The position numbers were made by a program, and so were the translations under genes. A stretch of 64,000 nucleotides of DNA from Chitinophaga horti. Its GTDB lineage: Bacteria > Bacteroidota > Bacteroidia > Chitinophagales > Chitinophagaceae. The stretch covers positions 124,001-188,000 of the forward strand of contig NZ_CP107006.1 in the NCBI RefSeq assembly GCF_022867795.2, in the 5' to 3' direction. The notes under the pieces were generated by a model. The model was not told the origin of the DNA. It searched no databases and saw only the letters and a program-made list of their open reading frames with translations. Of the stretch, positions 1 through 8,955 are shown one piece after another; position 1 is the stretch's first letter, and each line of letters begins with the position of its first letter.

Positions 1-170
1 ATGGTGCTGAGCGTGGTGATCTGTTGTCCGCGGAAGGCGGATCCTTTTTCGGGCAGGTATGTTTCCTGGTCCCAGCTTAACACGGCAATGGCGTTACGCA
101 CGTCGGCTACCTGTTCCATTTTGGTCTTATACTCGGCGTAAAGCTCGGCTGTGGCTTTTTTCACTAACAT
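1..170 (-). CDS. M32 family carboxypeptidase, N-terminal fragment (runs off left edge)
   Basis: Reading the minus strand from an ATG at 170 gives 56 codons without a stop to the window edge. The visible peptide has the start typical of thermostable (Taq-type) M32 metallocarboxypeptidases: an amphipathic first helix followed by AVLSWDQETYLPEKG and a nearby arginine. The zinc-binding HEXXH motif would lie much further downstream, outside the window, so the catalytic part is not seen. These are cytoplasmic enzymes trimming C-terminal residues from peptides. The gene is divergent from the Nif3-like gene that starts 55 bases away. The assignment rests on the N-terminal block only. Confidence 0.72.
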   Translation of the reverse strand, partial: MLVKKATAELYAEYKTKMEQVADVRNAIAVLSWDQETYLPEKGSAFRGQQITTLST

Positions 171-224
171 ATGATCTGATTTTTTACGTAACGGTCAGAA
201 ATCCTTAATTTCAGCCCCGAAGGC

Positions 225-1325
225 ATGAAGATAACAATTAAAGACATCCTGCGGGTGATAGAGGCTTACGCCCCACCCGCCTACCAGGAAAGCTACGATA
301 ACGCCGGCCTGCTCTTCGGGGATGCAAGCTGGGAAGTGACGAACGTACTGCTTACCCTCGATACCACTGAAGCGGTGATAGACGAGGCGATCGCCAATAA
401 CTGCAACCTGGTGATCGCGCATCACCCGATCGTATTCGGCGGGCTTAAAAAGATCAATGGAAAAAATTATGTGGAACGGGTGGCGATAAAAGCCATCAAA
501 CATGATATTGCCGTATATGCCGCGCATACCAACCTGGATAATGTGCACAACGGCGTAAGCGCCATGATGGCGGAACGACTGGGTTTAACAGGCAGCCGTG
601 TATTGCAGCCAAAGAAGCAATTACTGCGTAAGCTGTACACCTTTGTACCGGTGGCCGACGCGGAAATCGTTCGTAACGGCCTGTTCATGGCCGGTGCCGG
701 TCATATCGGCAATTACAGCGAGTGCAGTTTCGGGCAGGAGGGCACAGGCACCTTTAAGGGCGCGTCCGGTACGAATCCCTATGTGGGAGAGCCGGGCAGC
801 CGGCACCAGGAGGCCGAGGTGAAGCTGGAAGTGATATTTCCCGCCCATCTGGAAGGGAAGGTGGTGGAAGCTTTGCTGAAGTGCCATCCTTACGAAGAGG
901 TGGCCTACGATATTGTGGCGCTGGAGAATTACCACCCGCGGGTAGGCTCCGGGCTGACAGGCGACCTTCCGCAGGAGATGGACGAGATGGCCTTCCTGCA
1001 ATTTGTGAAGGAACGTTTCGGAACGGGCTGCGTGCGGTATACGCCGTTAAGAGGCCGCCCGGTGAAGAAAGTGGCGGTATGCGGTGGTGCGGGTAGTTTC
1101 CTGTTAAAACATGCCATTGCAGCCGGTGCAGATGCATATGTATCGGCCGACTTTAAGTATCATGAGTTTTTTGATGCTGAAAATCAATTAGTTATTGCAG
1201 ATATCGGACATTTTGAAAGCGAACAGTTCGCAGTCGAATTATTTTATCTTATATTGACTGAAAATTTCCGTAATTTTGCGCCTCTTAAATCAGTCATTCG
1301 AACAAACCCGGTAAATTATTTATAA
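225..1325 (+). CDS. Nif3-like dinuclear metal-centre protein (DUF34/YqfO type)
   Basis: The 366-residue product matches Nif3/YqfO-type proteins, which form hexameric rings and bind two metal ions; their exact biochemical role is not settled. Visible ligand positions are the HH pair around residues 66-67, the AAHTNLDN block near residue 100, and the late IGHFESE block. The length includes the extra middle domain (about 130-250, CutA/PII-like) present in YqfO-type members and absent in short Nif3 proteins. The next gene starts 3 bases after this stop and encodes a zinc-ribbon protein, a pairing I know from other Bacteroidota genomes, so the two are probably cotranscribed. Confidence 0.88.
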   Translation: MKITIKDILRVIEAYAPPAYQESYDNAGLLFGDASWEVTNVLLTLDTTEAVIDEAIANNCNLVIAHHPIVFGGLKKINGKNYVERVAIKAIKHDIAVYAAHTNLDNVHNGVSAMMAERLGLTGSRVLQPKKQLLRKLYTFVPVADAEIVRNGLFMAGAGHIGNYSECSFGQEGTGTFKGASGTNPYVGEPGSRHQEAEVKLEVIFPAHLEGKVVEALLKCHPYEEVAYDIVALENYHPRVGSGLTGDLPQEMDEMAFLQFVKERFGTGCVRYTPLRGRPVKKVAVCGGAGSFLLKHAIAAGADAYVSADFKYHEFFDAENQLVIADIGHFESEQFAVELFYLILTENFRNFAPLKSVIRTNPVNYL

Positions 1326-1328
1326 TAC

Positions 1329-2081
1329 ATGGCTACAGTTAAAGAATACTCTGTTGAGGAAAAATTGGTGTCTGTACTGAAGTTGCAGAAAATCGATTCC
1401 AAACTGGACGAAATCCAGATCCTGAAAGGGGAATTGCCTATCGAAGTAAAGGATTTGGAGGATGAGATCGAAGGACTTAACCACCGCCAGCACCATATCG
1501 AAGATGAGATCAGGGGCATCCAGGATTTCGTTAGCAACAAGAAAAACGCCATCAAGGACTCTGAAGCGCTCATCAAAAAATATGAGAAGCAACAGAACAA
1601 CGTAAAAAACAGCCGCGAATTTGAGGCTATCAGCAAGGAGATCGAAATGCAGGCGCTGGAGATCAAATTGTCTGAAAAGCACATCAAAGACGCTACCGAA
1701 GAAATAAAAGACAAAAACCGCGTACTCGAAACTGCTAAAAAAGCAGTTTCTGATAAAGACCTGAACCTGAAACATAAAGCAGGTGAACTGGAAAAGATCA
1801 TCGGTGAAACCGAGAAAGAGGAAACCGGTTTCCGCAAACTGAGCGAAGAAGCCCGCACGAAAGTGGAGCCTCGCCTGCTCGCTGCTTACGAAAAGATCCG
1901 TAACAACTACCGTAATGGTCTGGCTGTGGTTTCTATCGTACGTGATTCCTGCGGTGGATGCTTTAACGCCATTCCTCCTCAGCGCCAGGCAGAAATCCGC
2001 CAGCGTAAAAAGATCATCGTTTGCGAACATTGCGGCCGCGTACTGGTAGATAATGACCTGGACGCATCCGTGACGATCTAA
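1329..2081 (+). CDS. Coiled-coil protein with C4-type zinc ribbon
   Basis: This 250-residue protein is mostly charged helix, very likely a long coiled coil from about residue 10 to 190, followed by a C-terminal zinc ribbon. The ribbon cysteines are visible as SCGGC and, about 25 residues later, CEHCG. The family (zinc ribbon domain, zf-RING_7 type) has no firm function; a nucleic-acid or scaffold role is possible but unproven. The gene follows the Nif3-like gene by 3 bases and ends before a strong terminator, so the two form a small operon. Confidence 0.85.
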   Translation: MATVKEYSVEEKLVSVLKLQKIDSKLDEIQILKGELPIEVKDLEDEIEGLNHRQHHIEDEIRGIQDFVSNKKNAIKDSEALIKKYEKQQNNVKNSREFEAISKEIEMQALEIKLSEKHIKDATEEIKDKNRVLETAKKAVSDKDLNLKHKAGELEKIIGETEKEETGFRKLSEEARTKVEPRLLAAYEKIRNNYRNGLAVVSIVRDSCGGCFNAIPPQRQAEIRQRKKIIVCEHCGRVLVDNDLDASVTI

Positions 2082-2107
2082 GATCAATACTGGGTTATTA
2101 TATAGCT

Positions 2108-2156
2108 GGAGAAAGGAAGGAGAGGGCAGTTACCTTTTCTTCCTTTCTCCTTTTTA
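2108..2156 (+). terminator. Rho-independent terminator after the Nif3/zinc-ribbon pair
   Basis: A perfect 12-bp stem (GGAGAAAGGAAG with CTTCCTTTCTCC) encloses a 19-base purine-rich loop and is followed by a T run. It lies 26 bases after the zinc-ribbon stop codon. Confidence 0.85.
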
Positions 2157-2170
2157 TTGCCCCCGAATCG

Positions 2171-2178
2171 TACTTTTG
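2171..2178 (+). promoter_or_regulatory. Bacteroidota-type -7 promoter element for the TPR gene
   Basis: TACTTTTG fits the TAnnTTTG consensus of Bacteroidota housekeeping promoters and lies between the preceding terminator and the next start codon at 2247. I see no good -33 element at the usual distance, so the call rests on one box and its placement. Confidence 0.45.
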
Positions 2179-2246
2179 CGCCAAAACCGGTAACAGGGTA
2201 TGTTATTTGCAGGAGATGTGCCGCCTTTATTAATCCTTCGTGACTT

Positions 2247-3734
2247 ATGCGTGTTTTATTAGCAACGATCCTTTTGTTAAACTTATCCTTATCCCTTTCC
2301 GCCAGACAGAAGGTGTTTGATTTTAATCCCCGCTGCCAGCAGGCCTACGATGCCATCATGCAATTAAGACTGAACGTTGGACTGCAATTGCTGAATGAAG
2401 AAAAAAAAGACAACCCTGATAACCTCATTCCGTATTACCTCGATAACTACGCCGATTTCTTTCAACTGTTTTTCAACGAAGATCCCAACTTTTATTCCCA
2501 GCGGAAAAAGATGCGGGCAGAAAGATTGGAGCTGATGGCCGAAGGCCCCGGTGAATCGCCTTATTACCTGTACACACAGGCGGCCATCAAATTTCAGTGG
2601 GCATTGGTGAAAGTGAAGTTTGGCGAGCGTTGGGACGCCGTATGGGAAATACGTCGCGCCTACACGGCGTTTCGCGATAACCAGAAAAAATATCCGTCGT
2701 TCGTGCCGAATAACATGATGGTAGGTGCGCTGCAAACCGTGTTTGGTACCATACCGGAAGGCTATAAGTGGATCACGAACATACTCGGCTTACGCGGCAG
2801 TATTAAACAAGGCATGCAGAACGTGCAGCTGGCCGTGGATAGCAATTCGCCGTACGCGCAGCTGTTCCGCGAAGAATCCTACTTCTACTATTGTTACCTG
2901 AAACTTTTTATAGAAAACAAACCCGAACAGGTTTGGCAGCTGATCAACGAAAAAAAGCTGGACACCAAAAACAACTACCTGTATGCTTTGATGGTGGCAC
3001 AGCTGTCGATGAACAATCAGAAGTCGCAGCAGGGGATTACCGCGCTAACAGAGCGTAACCGCAGCGCCGAATATGTAGACATTGCCTGGGAAAACTACCT
3101 GCTCGGCCAGTTAAAACTCAACCGCCTGGACGATGACGCCACCGCGTACCTCGAACGTTTCCTCGCCCGCTTCAAAGGCCGCTTCTTCGTGAAAGAAGCA
3201 TTGCAGAAGTTAAGCTGGGGCTACTACATCAAAGGTAATCTCGATATGGCCAATAAGTATCGCGCACAAATTCTTACCCGTGGTGGTACGGATACCGATG
3301 CGGACAAGCAGGCGTTGAAAGAGGCGAAAGCCGGTACCTGGCCCAATCCATTGTTGCTGAGGGTGCGTTTGCTGAGTGATGGTGGTTTTTATTCCGAAGC
3401 ATTAAAATTGTTGCAGGGCAAAAAAGCCGGTGACTTCTCCACTTCATCCGACCGGTTGGAGTATGCGTATCGCCTCGGCCGCATTTATGATGAAATGAAT
3501 TACGATCAGAATGCGATCTCGATGTACGAGGTAACCGCGCGCCTGGGTGCAAACCGTACCGAATACTTCGCTGCGCGTTCCTGCCTGCAGCTCGGGTACA
3601 TCTATGAAAAACGTGGCGACAAGGCCAATGCGCAGGTGTGGTTCCAGAAATGCCTCGATATGGAAGGGCACGACTATAAAAATTCGCTCGATCAGCGTGC
3701 TAAAGCCGGCATTCTTCGTCTTAGCGGTAATTAA
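2247..3734 (+). CDS. Exported tetratricopeptide-repeat protein
   Basis: The 495-residue product begins with a short hydrophobic signal peptide (about residues 1-19, ending SLSARQ) and continues with helix-rich sequence whose C-terminal part (about 400-490) contains recognisable TPR pairs such as YRLGRIYDEMNYDQNAISMY and LGYIYEKRGDKANAQVWFQK. It most likely lies in the periplasm as a protein-interaction scaffold; no enzymatic motif is visible. It has its own promoter-like box and sits 73 bases before recN, which may be cotranscribed with it. No specific gene name is warranted. Confidence 0.75.
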   Translation: MRVLLATILLLNLSLSLSARQKVFDFNPRCQQAYDAIMQLRLNVGLQLLNEEKKDNPDNLIPYYLDNYADFFQLFFNEDPNFYSQRKKMRAERLELMAEGPGESPYYLYTQAAIKFQWALVKVKFGERWDAVWEIRRAYTAFRDNQKKYPSFVPNNMMVGALQTVFGTIPEGYKWITNILGLRGSIKQGMQNVQLAVDSNSPYAQLFREESYFYYCYLKLFIENKPEQVWQLINEKKLDTKNNYLYALMVAQLSMNNQKSQQGITALTERNRSAEYVDIAWENYLLGQLKLNRLDDDATAYLERFLARFKGRFFVKEALQKLSWGYYIKGNLDMANKYRAQILTRGGTDTDADKQALKEAKAGTWPNPLLLRVRLLSDGGFYSEALKLLQGKKAGDFSTSSDRLEYAYRLGRIYDEMNYDQNAISMYEVTARLGANRTEYFAARSCLQLGYIYEKRGDKANAQVWFQKCLDMEGHDYKNSLDQRAKAGILRLSGN

Positions 3735-3807
3735 TATCCACAAATTTGGGCTTTGTAGATTTTTTAATTGAAATTTGATGGACTAAGAGAATGACGTTAC
3801 TTCATCT

Positions 3808-5460
3808 ATGTTGCACCGACTTATAGTTCAGAACTACGCAATTATCGAGAACCTGGAGATCGACTTCTCCGGCAACCTGAATGTGATTACCGGCGAAACC
3901 GGTGCGGGTAAATCTATCCTGCTCGGTGCGCTGTCGCTCATCCTGGGCGAAAGAGCCGATCCCGGCGTGTTGTTCGATAAAAACAACAAGTGTGTGATCG
4001 AGGGCATCTTCAAAGTAAAAAAATCGCAGGTACAACACTTCTTCGACCAGTATGAACTGGATATGGAAGATCAGCTGATCATCCGTCGCGAGATCAGTGC
4101 GGCCGGCAAATCGCGCGCTTTTGTAAACGATACGCCGGTAAACCTTTCCCAACTGAATGAATTGAGCCGCCTGCTTGTAGACCTGCACCAGCAGTTCGAC
4201 ACACTCGACCTTGGCCGTTCCGACTTCCAGCGCGAAGTAGTGGACGCACTGGCCGGTCAGCCCGAAGTATTGCAGCAATACGCGCAGCTGTTCTCAAAAT
4301 ACACCTCGCTGCAAAAGGAACTGAAAGACCTGGCAGCGCAGCGCGACAATGCGAACAAAGAATACGATTATAACAAGTTCCTGCTGGATGAACTGGAAGA
4401 AGCTGCGTTCACTGAAAACGAGCTGGAAACCCTGGACACCGAGCTGAAGGCGTTGAGCCATGCGGAGGAGATCAAAAATTCACTTTCCAAGGTTTACTAC
4501 CAGCTGAAAGAGGACGAGCAGCCCGTACTACAGGTGCTGAAGCAAATGCAGTCATCCCTGCAGGCCTTGTCTGGCTTTCATAAGGAGATACCCGCCATCG
4601 CCGAACGTTTGCAGTCCAGCTACGTGGAGTTGCAGGACATAGCCGGCGAGGTAGAGCGCATCAACGACCAGCTGCAATACGACGGCAAACGTATGGAAGC
4701 GTTGAATGAGCGGCTGGCATTGGGTTACAGGCTGTTTAAAAAACATGCCGTCACATCCACCAATGAACTGATTGCTATTCACAAAGCCCTCAGCGAAAAA
4801 CTGGAAAACGTGTTGAACCTCGACGAGCGTATTAACTGGCTCGAGAACGAGGGCAAACAATTACAGGCCCAGTTACAGCAAAAGGCGGAAGCCATCAGCA
4901 AACAACGTAAGGCGCAGCTGCCTGCGTTCGAACAGAAGGTGAACGCCCTGTTAGGACAGGTAGGTATGCCGAATGCCCGCCTGAAAGTAGAAATGACTGT
5001 CGTGCCCTTAAACACGTTTGGGTTAGATCATATCGAGTTCCTGTTCGATGCGAACAAAAGCAATCATTTTGCGCCGATCCGTAAGGTGGCTTCAGGTGGT
5101 GAGCTCAGCCGGTTGATGCTGTGTATCAAGTCGCTGGTGGCCCGTTCCGTAGCACTGCCCACCCTCATTTTCGATGAGATCGATACCGGTATTTCCGGCG
5201 AGGCGGCGCGACAGGTAGGGGTGATCATGAAAGAACTGGCCGGCGGTATACAGGTAATTTGTATCACCCACCAGCCGCAAATCGCCGGTAAGGCGGATGC
5301 GCATTACTTCGTTTACAAAACCGAAATGGGCGGTAAAGTGACTACCAGCGTGCGTTTGCTGGAGCAGGAGGAGCGTATTAACAAGATAGCGCAGATGCTC
5401 GGCGGCGAAAAGCCTACGGCGGCGGCATTAGAGAACGCACGGGAAATGGTGCTGAACTAG
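3808..5460 (+). CDS. recN: DNA repair ATPase RecN
   Basis: The 550-residue protein is an SMC-like ATPase that acts in recombinational double-strand break repair. It shows the Walker A GETGAGKS at residues 29-36, a central coiled-coil region (about 160-370), and a C-terminal ABC part with the signature-like ASGGELSR and Walker B LIFDEIDTGISG, ending with the conserved CITHQPQIAGKAD block. Length is normal for RecN. It follows the exported TPR gene on the same strand and ends about 100 bases before fabI, which has its own promoter. Confidence 0.95.
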   Translation: MLHRLIVQNYAIIENLEIDFSGNLNVITGETGAGKSILLGALSLILGERADPGVLFDKNNKCVIEGIFKVKKSQVQHFFDQYELDMEDQLIIRREISAAGKSRAFVNDTPVNLSQLNELSRLLVDLHQQFDTLDLGRSDFQREVVDALAGQPEVLQQYAQLFSKYTSLQKELKDLAAQRDNANKEYDYNKFLLDELEEAAFTENELETLDTELKALSHAEEIKNSLSKVYYQLKEDEQPVLQVLKQMQSSLQALSGFHKEIPAIAERLQSSYVELQDIAGEVERINDQLQYDGKRMEALNERLALGYRLFKKHAVTSTNELIAIHKALSEKLENVLNLDERINWLENEGKQLQAQLQQKAEAISKQRKAQLPAFEQKVNALLGQVGMPNARLKVEMTVVPLNTFGLDHIEFLFDANKSNHFAPIRKVASGGELSRLMLCIKSLVARSVALPTLIFDEIDTGISGEAARQVGVIMKELAGGIQVICITHQPQIAGKADAHYFVYKTEMGGKVTTSVRLLEQEERINKIAQMLGGEKPTAAALENAREMVLN

Positions 5461-5509
5461 GAAAGGTGCCGGCTGTTTTGCAACGGCTAACGTATGAGAA
5501 ATTTTTAGC

Positions 5510-5540
5510 TTTAGATATTCATTATTAACAACTATTTTTG
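5510..5540 (+). promoter_or_regulatory. Bacteroidota-type promoter upstream of fabI
   Basis: TTTA at 5510-5513, 19 bases, then TATTTTTG at 5533-5540 closely follow the TTTG-N19-TAnnTTTG pattern. The fabI start codon is 18 bases further on, giving a short leader. Confidence 0.6.
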
Positions 5541-5557
5541 CCAAAATTTAGAACTAA

Positions 5558-6370
5558 ATGGCTCATAACTTATTACAAGGAAAAAAAGGTATCATCTTCG
5601 GCGCGCTGGACGCAAATTCCATTGCATGGAAAATTGCTGAGCGCTGTGTAGAACAGGGCGCGCAGATTGTGCTGACCAATGCTCCTATTGCCATGCGGAT
5701 GGGTGAGATCAAGAAACTGGCTGAAGCCTGCAACGCGCCGATCATCCCGGCCGACGTGACCAGCAACGACGATATCAACAATCTCATCACCAAATCCATG
5801 GAGCATTTCGGCGGTAAGATCGATTTTATCCTTCACTCTGTAGGTATGAGCATGAACATCCGTAAAGGTCGCAACTACATGGACCTGGATTATGACTTCA
5901 ACCACAAAACGAACGATATTTCTGCTACTTCCCTGCACCGTTTACTGCAAACCTGCTACAAGCTGGACGCACTGAACGAGTGGGGTTCTGTAGTGGCGCT
6001 TACTTACATCGCAGCGCAGCGTGTATTCCCTGACTATGGTGAAATGGCGGATGCTAAATCCCTGCTGGAGTCTATCGCCCGCAGCTTTGGCTACCACTAT
6101 GGTAAGAAAAACAAAGTTCGCGTTAACACTATTTCACAGTCTCCAACCCGCACCACTGCTGGTAGCGGCGTAAAAGGCTTTGATGGTTTTATCTCTTACG
6201 CAGAAAAAATGAGCCCGCTGGGTAACGCTACTGCCGACCAGTGTGCAGATTATGCGGTTACCTTGTTCTCTGACCTGACCAAAATGGTAACGATGCAGAA
6301 CCTGTTCCATGATGGTGGTTTCTCCTTCACCGGTGTATCCGCTGAGGTGATCGAGCAGATGGAAAAATAA
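5558..6370 (+). CDS. fabI: Enoyl-[acyl-carrier-protein] reductase (NADH), FabI
   Basis: This 270-residue short-chain dehydrogenase catalyses the last, NAD(P)H-dependent step of each fatty acid elongation cycle in the cytoplasm. The N-terminal FabI-type nucleotide-binding segment (GIIFGALDANSIAWKIAE) replaces the usual SDR glycine motif. The active pair is Tyr160 and Lys167 in the Y-x6-K arrangement distinctive of FabI, and the SVGMSMN segment and the C-terminal HDGGFSFTG block fit. A single-gene unit is likely: it has a promoter in front and a strong bidirectional terminator behind. Confidence 0.95.
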   Translation: MAHNLLQGKKGIIFGALDANSIAWKIAERCVEQGAQIVLTNAPIAMRMGEIKKLAEACNAPIIPADVTSNDDINNLITKSMEHFGGKIDFILHSVGMSMNIRKGRNYMDLDYDFNHKTNDISATSLHRLLQTCYKLDALNEWGSVVALTYIAAQRVFPDYGEMADAKSLLESIARSFGYHYGKKNKVRVNTISQSPTRTTAGSGVKGFDGFISYAEKMSPLGNATADQCADYAVTLFSDLTKMVTMQNLFHDGGFSFTGVSAEVIEQMEK

Positions 6371-6404
6371 CATTACCGTAATACAGACTACGGGTAAAAA
6401 ATAA

Positions 6405-6434
6405 AGCCGTTCCAGTTGGAACGGCTAATTTTTT
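6405..6434. terminator. Bidirectional terminator between fabI and the DUF2795 gene
   Basis: A perfect 9-bp stem (AGCCGTTCC with GGAACGGCT, loop AGTT) is followed by AATTTTTT on the plus strand and by an A-rich stretch on the other side that reads as a T run on the minus strand, so it can serve both converging genes. Confidence 0.85.
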
Positions 6435-6481
6435 CGGTAATGGCTACCGTTGGGGGCGGTAAACAACAAGTCGACCCTGAA

Positions 6482-6703
6482 TTAATATTCGTCTTCGTTA
6501 AAGAAGAAGTCGTCCTGTGAGGGATAGTCGGACCAGATGTCTTCTATGCCTTCGTAAATTTCCCCTTCGTCCTCCAGTTCCTGCAAATTCTCGATCACTT
6601 CGATTGGTGCACCGGAACGGATGGCGTAGTCAATAAGTTCGTCCTTAGTAGCGGGCCATGGAGCGTCCTCCAGGTAAGATGCTAATTCGAGAGTCCAGTA
6701 CAT
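6482..6703 (-). CDS. DUF2795 domain small acidic protein
   Basis: The 73-residue acidic protein matches DUF2795 proteins, recognised from the segment WTLELASYLEDAPWPATKDE and the helical tail that ends in many aspartates and glutamates. The function is unknown. I place the start at the ATG at 6703 rather than at an upstream in-frame codon at 6736, because the upstream codons overlap the promoter-like TACTTTTG box and the family begins near MYWTLELA. It converges on fabI across a shared terminator and is divergent from the LolD-type ATPase gene. Confidence 0.8.
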   Translation of the reverse strand: MYWTLELASYLEDAPWPATKDELIDYAIRSGAPIEVIENLQELEDEGEIYEGIEDIWSDYPSQDDFFFNEDEY

Positions 6704-6733
6704 ATAATAAATTTTACTTTCTCTAAATTTTCG

Positions 6734-6763
6734 CAAAAGTATTATTTAATTTGAAATAAACAA
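6734..6763 (-). promoter_or_regulatory. Promoter of the DUF2795 gene
   Basis: On the minus strand, TTG (6761-6763), 19 bases, then TACTTTTG (6734-6741) match the Bacteroidota -33/-7 spacing. The predicted start codon is 31 bases downstream. Confidence 0.6.
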
Positions 6764-6802
6764 CTTTATCTATTTTAATGGAGAAAATTGTTTTCTTTGG
6801 GT

Positions 6803-7453
6803 ATGCTTACTGCTCGCAATCTGACCAAAAATTATTCCAACTTACAGGTGCTGAAAGGCGTTGACGTAACCGTCAATAAAGGAGAAATCGTGACTATTGT
6901 AGGCTCTTCGGGGGCGGGCAAAAGCACTTTATTACACTTACTGGGTACATTGGATACTCCTACTTCCGGTGAGGTATTCCTGCACCAGGAGAACATTACC
7001 CGCCTGAAGGGCAAAGCCCTGGCAGACTTCCGCAACCGTCACATAGGTTTTATTTTTCAGTTTCACCATTTACTTCCCGAGTTCTCGGCGATCGAGAACG
7101 TGTGCATTCCCGGGTATATAAGGGGCCATAAGAAGGCCGAAGTAAAAGAGCGGGCCATTTTCCTGCTGGAGACTTTGGGACTCAAGGATCGCCTGGATCA
7201 CCGCCCTAACCAGCTTTCAGGTGGAGAGCAGCAGCGTGTGGCTGTAGCCAGGGCGTTGATCAACAACCCTGAGGTGGTGATGGCTGATGAACCTACCGGC
7301 AATCTGGACTCACATAACGCCCGCGAACTGCACCAGTTGTTTTTCAGCCTGCGCGACCAGTTCGGGCAAACATTCATCATCGTTACCCATAATGAAGAAC
7401 TTGCTCCTCTAAGTGACCGGCAGCTGGTGATGAAGGATGGGAGGATCGTATAA
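6803..7453 (+). CDS. LolD-type ABC transporter ATP-binding protein
   Basis: The 216-residue ATPase has Walker A GSSGAGKS, the signature LSGGEQQRVAVARAL, and Walker B VVMADEPTGNLD. This arrangement, and the FQFHHLLPEFSAIENV segment after the Q-loop, is characteristic of the LolD/MacB/FtsE-type group; LolD powers release of lipoproteins from the inner membrane. The membrane partner (LolC/E) is not adjacent, which is common in Bacteroidota. I start at the ATG at 6803, not at the TTG at 6788, because the sequence MLTARNLTKNY is where relatives begin. LolD is the likeliest role, but a MacB-like export role cannot be excluded. Confidence 0.8.
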   Translation: MLTARNLTKNYSNLQVLKGVDVTVNKGEIVTIVGSSGAGKSTLLHLLGTLDTPTSGEVFLHQENITRLKGKALADFRNRHIGFIFQFHHLLPEFSAIENVCIPGYIRGHKKAEVKERAIFLLETLGLKDRLDHRPNQLSGGEQQRVAVARALINNPEVVMADEPTGNLDSHNARELHQLFFSLRDQFGQTFIIVTHNEELAPLSDRQLVMKDGRIV

Positions 7454-7455
7454 GT

Positions 7456-7490
7456 AAAAAGCGGGGCAAACCACATGGTCTGCCCCGCTT
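7456..7490 (-). terminator. Terminator at the end of the rmlBCD unit
   Basis: A 10-bp stem (AAGCGGGGCA with TGCCCCGCTT) is followed on the minus strand by TTTTT. It lies 20 bases after the rmlD stop and also faces the converging LolD-type gene. Confidence 0.8.
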
Positions 7491-7509
7491 CGTTATATAT
7501 TGTCGGAAG

Positions 7510-8373
7510 TTAGCTTTTCAGGCATTCCTCCAGGCTATCCCTCCAGTACGGGATTTCCAATCCGAAAGTAGTACGGATCTTCTCTTTGTTTAACACACTG
7601 TACGCCGGCCTTGGGGCAGGAGCAGGGTATTGTTCGGAGGTAACCGGAGAGATGTTGCAGCTGGCGCCGCTGATATCGCGGATCGCTACGGCGAAGTCGA
7701 ACCAGCTGGTTACGCCTTGATTGCTATAGTGATATACACCGCCGAAGTCCGTTCCCGGCGCTTCGAACACTTTTGTGAGGATGGAGAGCAGGGCAGCGGC
7801 CAGGTCGGGCGCATAAGTAGGCGTACCAGTTTGGTCTACCACTACGGTGAGCGCTGGTTTGTCCTGCATCAGCTGTTTGATCTTGTTGACGAAGTTAACG
7901 CCCTCTTTAGCATACACCCAGGAAGTGCGCACCACGATCGATTTCGGGTTCAGGTCCAGCGCGGCGGCTTCGCCTTTCAGTTTGGAGCTGCCGTATACGG
8001 TGCGTGGCCCGGTTTCGTCGGTTTCGCGGTAGGGACGGTTGTTAGCGCCATCGAATACGTAATCGGTGGAAATGTGCAGCAGCTGCGAATTGTGTTGCAG
8101 GCAGGCTTCGGAGAGGTACAGCACCGCCAGGAAGTTCTGGGCGAATGCATTGTCTTCGTCGCTTTCGGCTTTGTCAACGGCCGTGTAGGCGGCGCAGTTG
8201 ATGCAGGCATCTGGCTGGTGTTCCGCAAAGTAGCGGTTAACGGCGTCCTGGTCCGCAATATCCAGCGTTTCGCGGTCTGCAAACAGGAACTCGAACCCGG
8301 CATATTGTGATGCGAGGCCCCTCAATGACTTCCCTAACTGGCCGTTAGCCCCGGTAACAAGTATCTTTTTCAT
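7510..8373 (-). CDS. rmlD: dTDP-4-dehydrorhamnose reductase
   Basis: The 287-residue NAD(P)H-dependent reductase completes dTDP-L-rhamnose synthesis in the cytoplasm. The Rossmann motif GANGQLGKS is at the N-terminus, followed by the NCAAYTAVDKAE block and the catalytic STDYVFDG region with Y-x3-K (YGSSK). The start at 8373 (MKKILVTGA) is preferred to one ten codons upstream because relatives begin directly at the Rossmann strand. It is the last gene of the rmlB-rmlC-rmlD series, 13 bases after the rmlC stop. Confidence 0.93.
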   Translation of the reverse strand: MKKILVTGANGQLGKSLRGLASQYAGFEFLFADRETLDIADQDAVNRYFAEHQPDACINCAAYTAVDKAESDEDNAFAQNFLAVLYLSEACLQHNSQLLHISTDYVFDGANNRPYRETDETGPRTVYGSSKLKGEAAALDLNPKSIVVRTSWVYAKEGVNFVNKIKQLMQDKPALTVVVDQTGTPTYAPDLAAALLSILTKVFEAPGTDFGGVYHYSNQGVTSWFDFAVAIRDISGASCNISPVTSEQYPAPAPRPAYSVLNKEKIRTTFGLEIPYWRDSLEECLKS

Positions 8374-8386
8374 GATAAACAGCGGA

Positions 8387-8947
8387 TTATGGCTGGTAAA
8401 CAAAATTATGAACGCAATTGGCCAGGGTAGGCAGCACCAGGTCTTTGTCAGATACCACGGCGTCTTTCAGGTCGAAGCCCCAGTCGATGTTAAGCGCAGG
8501 ATCGTTGTAGATGATGCCGCCTTCGGAGGCTTTGTGGTAAAAGTTGTCGCATTTGTACATCACTTCAGCGGTTTCACTGAGAACAGAGTAGCCGTGCGCA
8601 AAGCCCTTCGGTACGAGCAGCTGCTTTTTATTTTCCGCACTCAGTTCGATAGCGAACGATTTGCCGTAGGTGGGCGACCCCTTGCGGATGTCTACTACCA
8701 CATCGAGAATGCGGCCTTCCAGCGCGCGAACGAGTTTCGTTTGTGCGTACGGCTCCTGCTGGTAGTGCAGGCCACGTAATACACCGTAAGTGGAGCGGGC
8801 CTGGTTGTCCTGTACAAATTTGTACTCGGTGCCACACTCCGCAAAGGTGTTGGCATTATAGCTTTCGAAGAAATATCCCCTGCTGTCGGCAAACACTTTG
8901 GGTTCAAACACCAGCAGTCCGGGTAATCCTGTTTCCGTAAAAGGCAT
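8387..8947 (-). CDS. rmlC: dTDP-4-dehydrorhamnose 3,5-epimerase
   Basis: The 186-residue cupin epimerase acts on the dTDP-sugar made by RmlB. The conserved blocks DSRGYFFESYN, LRGLHYQ (catalytic His), LVRALEGRILDVVVDIRKGS and PKGFAHGYSVLSE are all visible, as is the YKCDNFYH segment. Length is normal. It lies 8 bases after the rmlB stop and is followed by rmlD, so these three genes are almost certainly translated from one message. Confidence 0.95.
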   Translation of the reverse strand: MPFTETGLPGLLVFEPKVFADSRGYFFESYNANTFAECGTEYKFVQDNQARSTYGVLRGLHYQQEPYAQTKLVRALEGRILDVVVDIRKGSPTYGKSFAIELSAENKKQLLVPKGFAHGYSVLSETAEVMYKCDNFYHKASEGGIIYNDPALNIDWGFDLKDAVVSDKDLVLPTLANCVHNFVYQP

Positions 8948-8955
8948 GTCTTAAG

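Noticed and set aside
6803..7453. LolD-type ATPase considered as the missing CcmA
   Set aside because: Its motifs group with LolD/MacB-like ATPases and it is 11 kb away from ccmB on a separate transcript.
7630..8310. Plus-strand frame of 226 codons across rmlD
   Set aside because: It lies wholly antisense to rmlD, which has clear family motifs, and its product has no recognisable features; other long antisense frames at 12523-13443 and 17275-18306 were rejected for the same reason.
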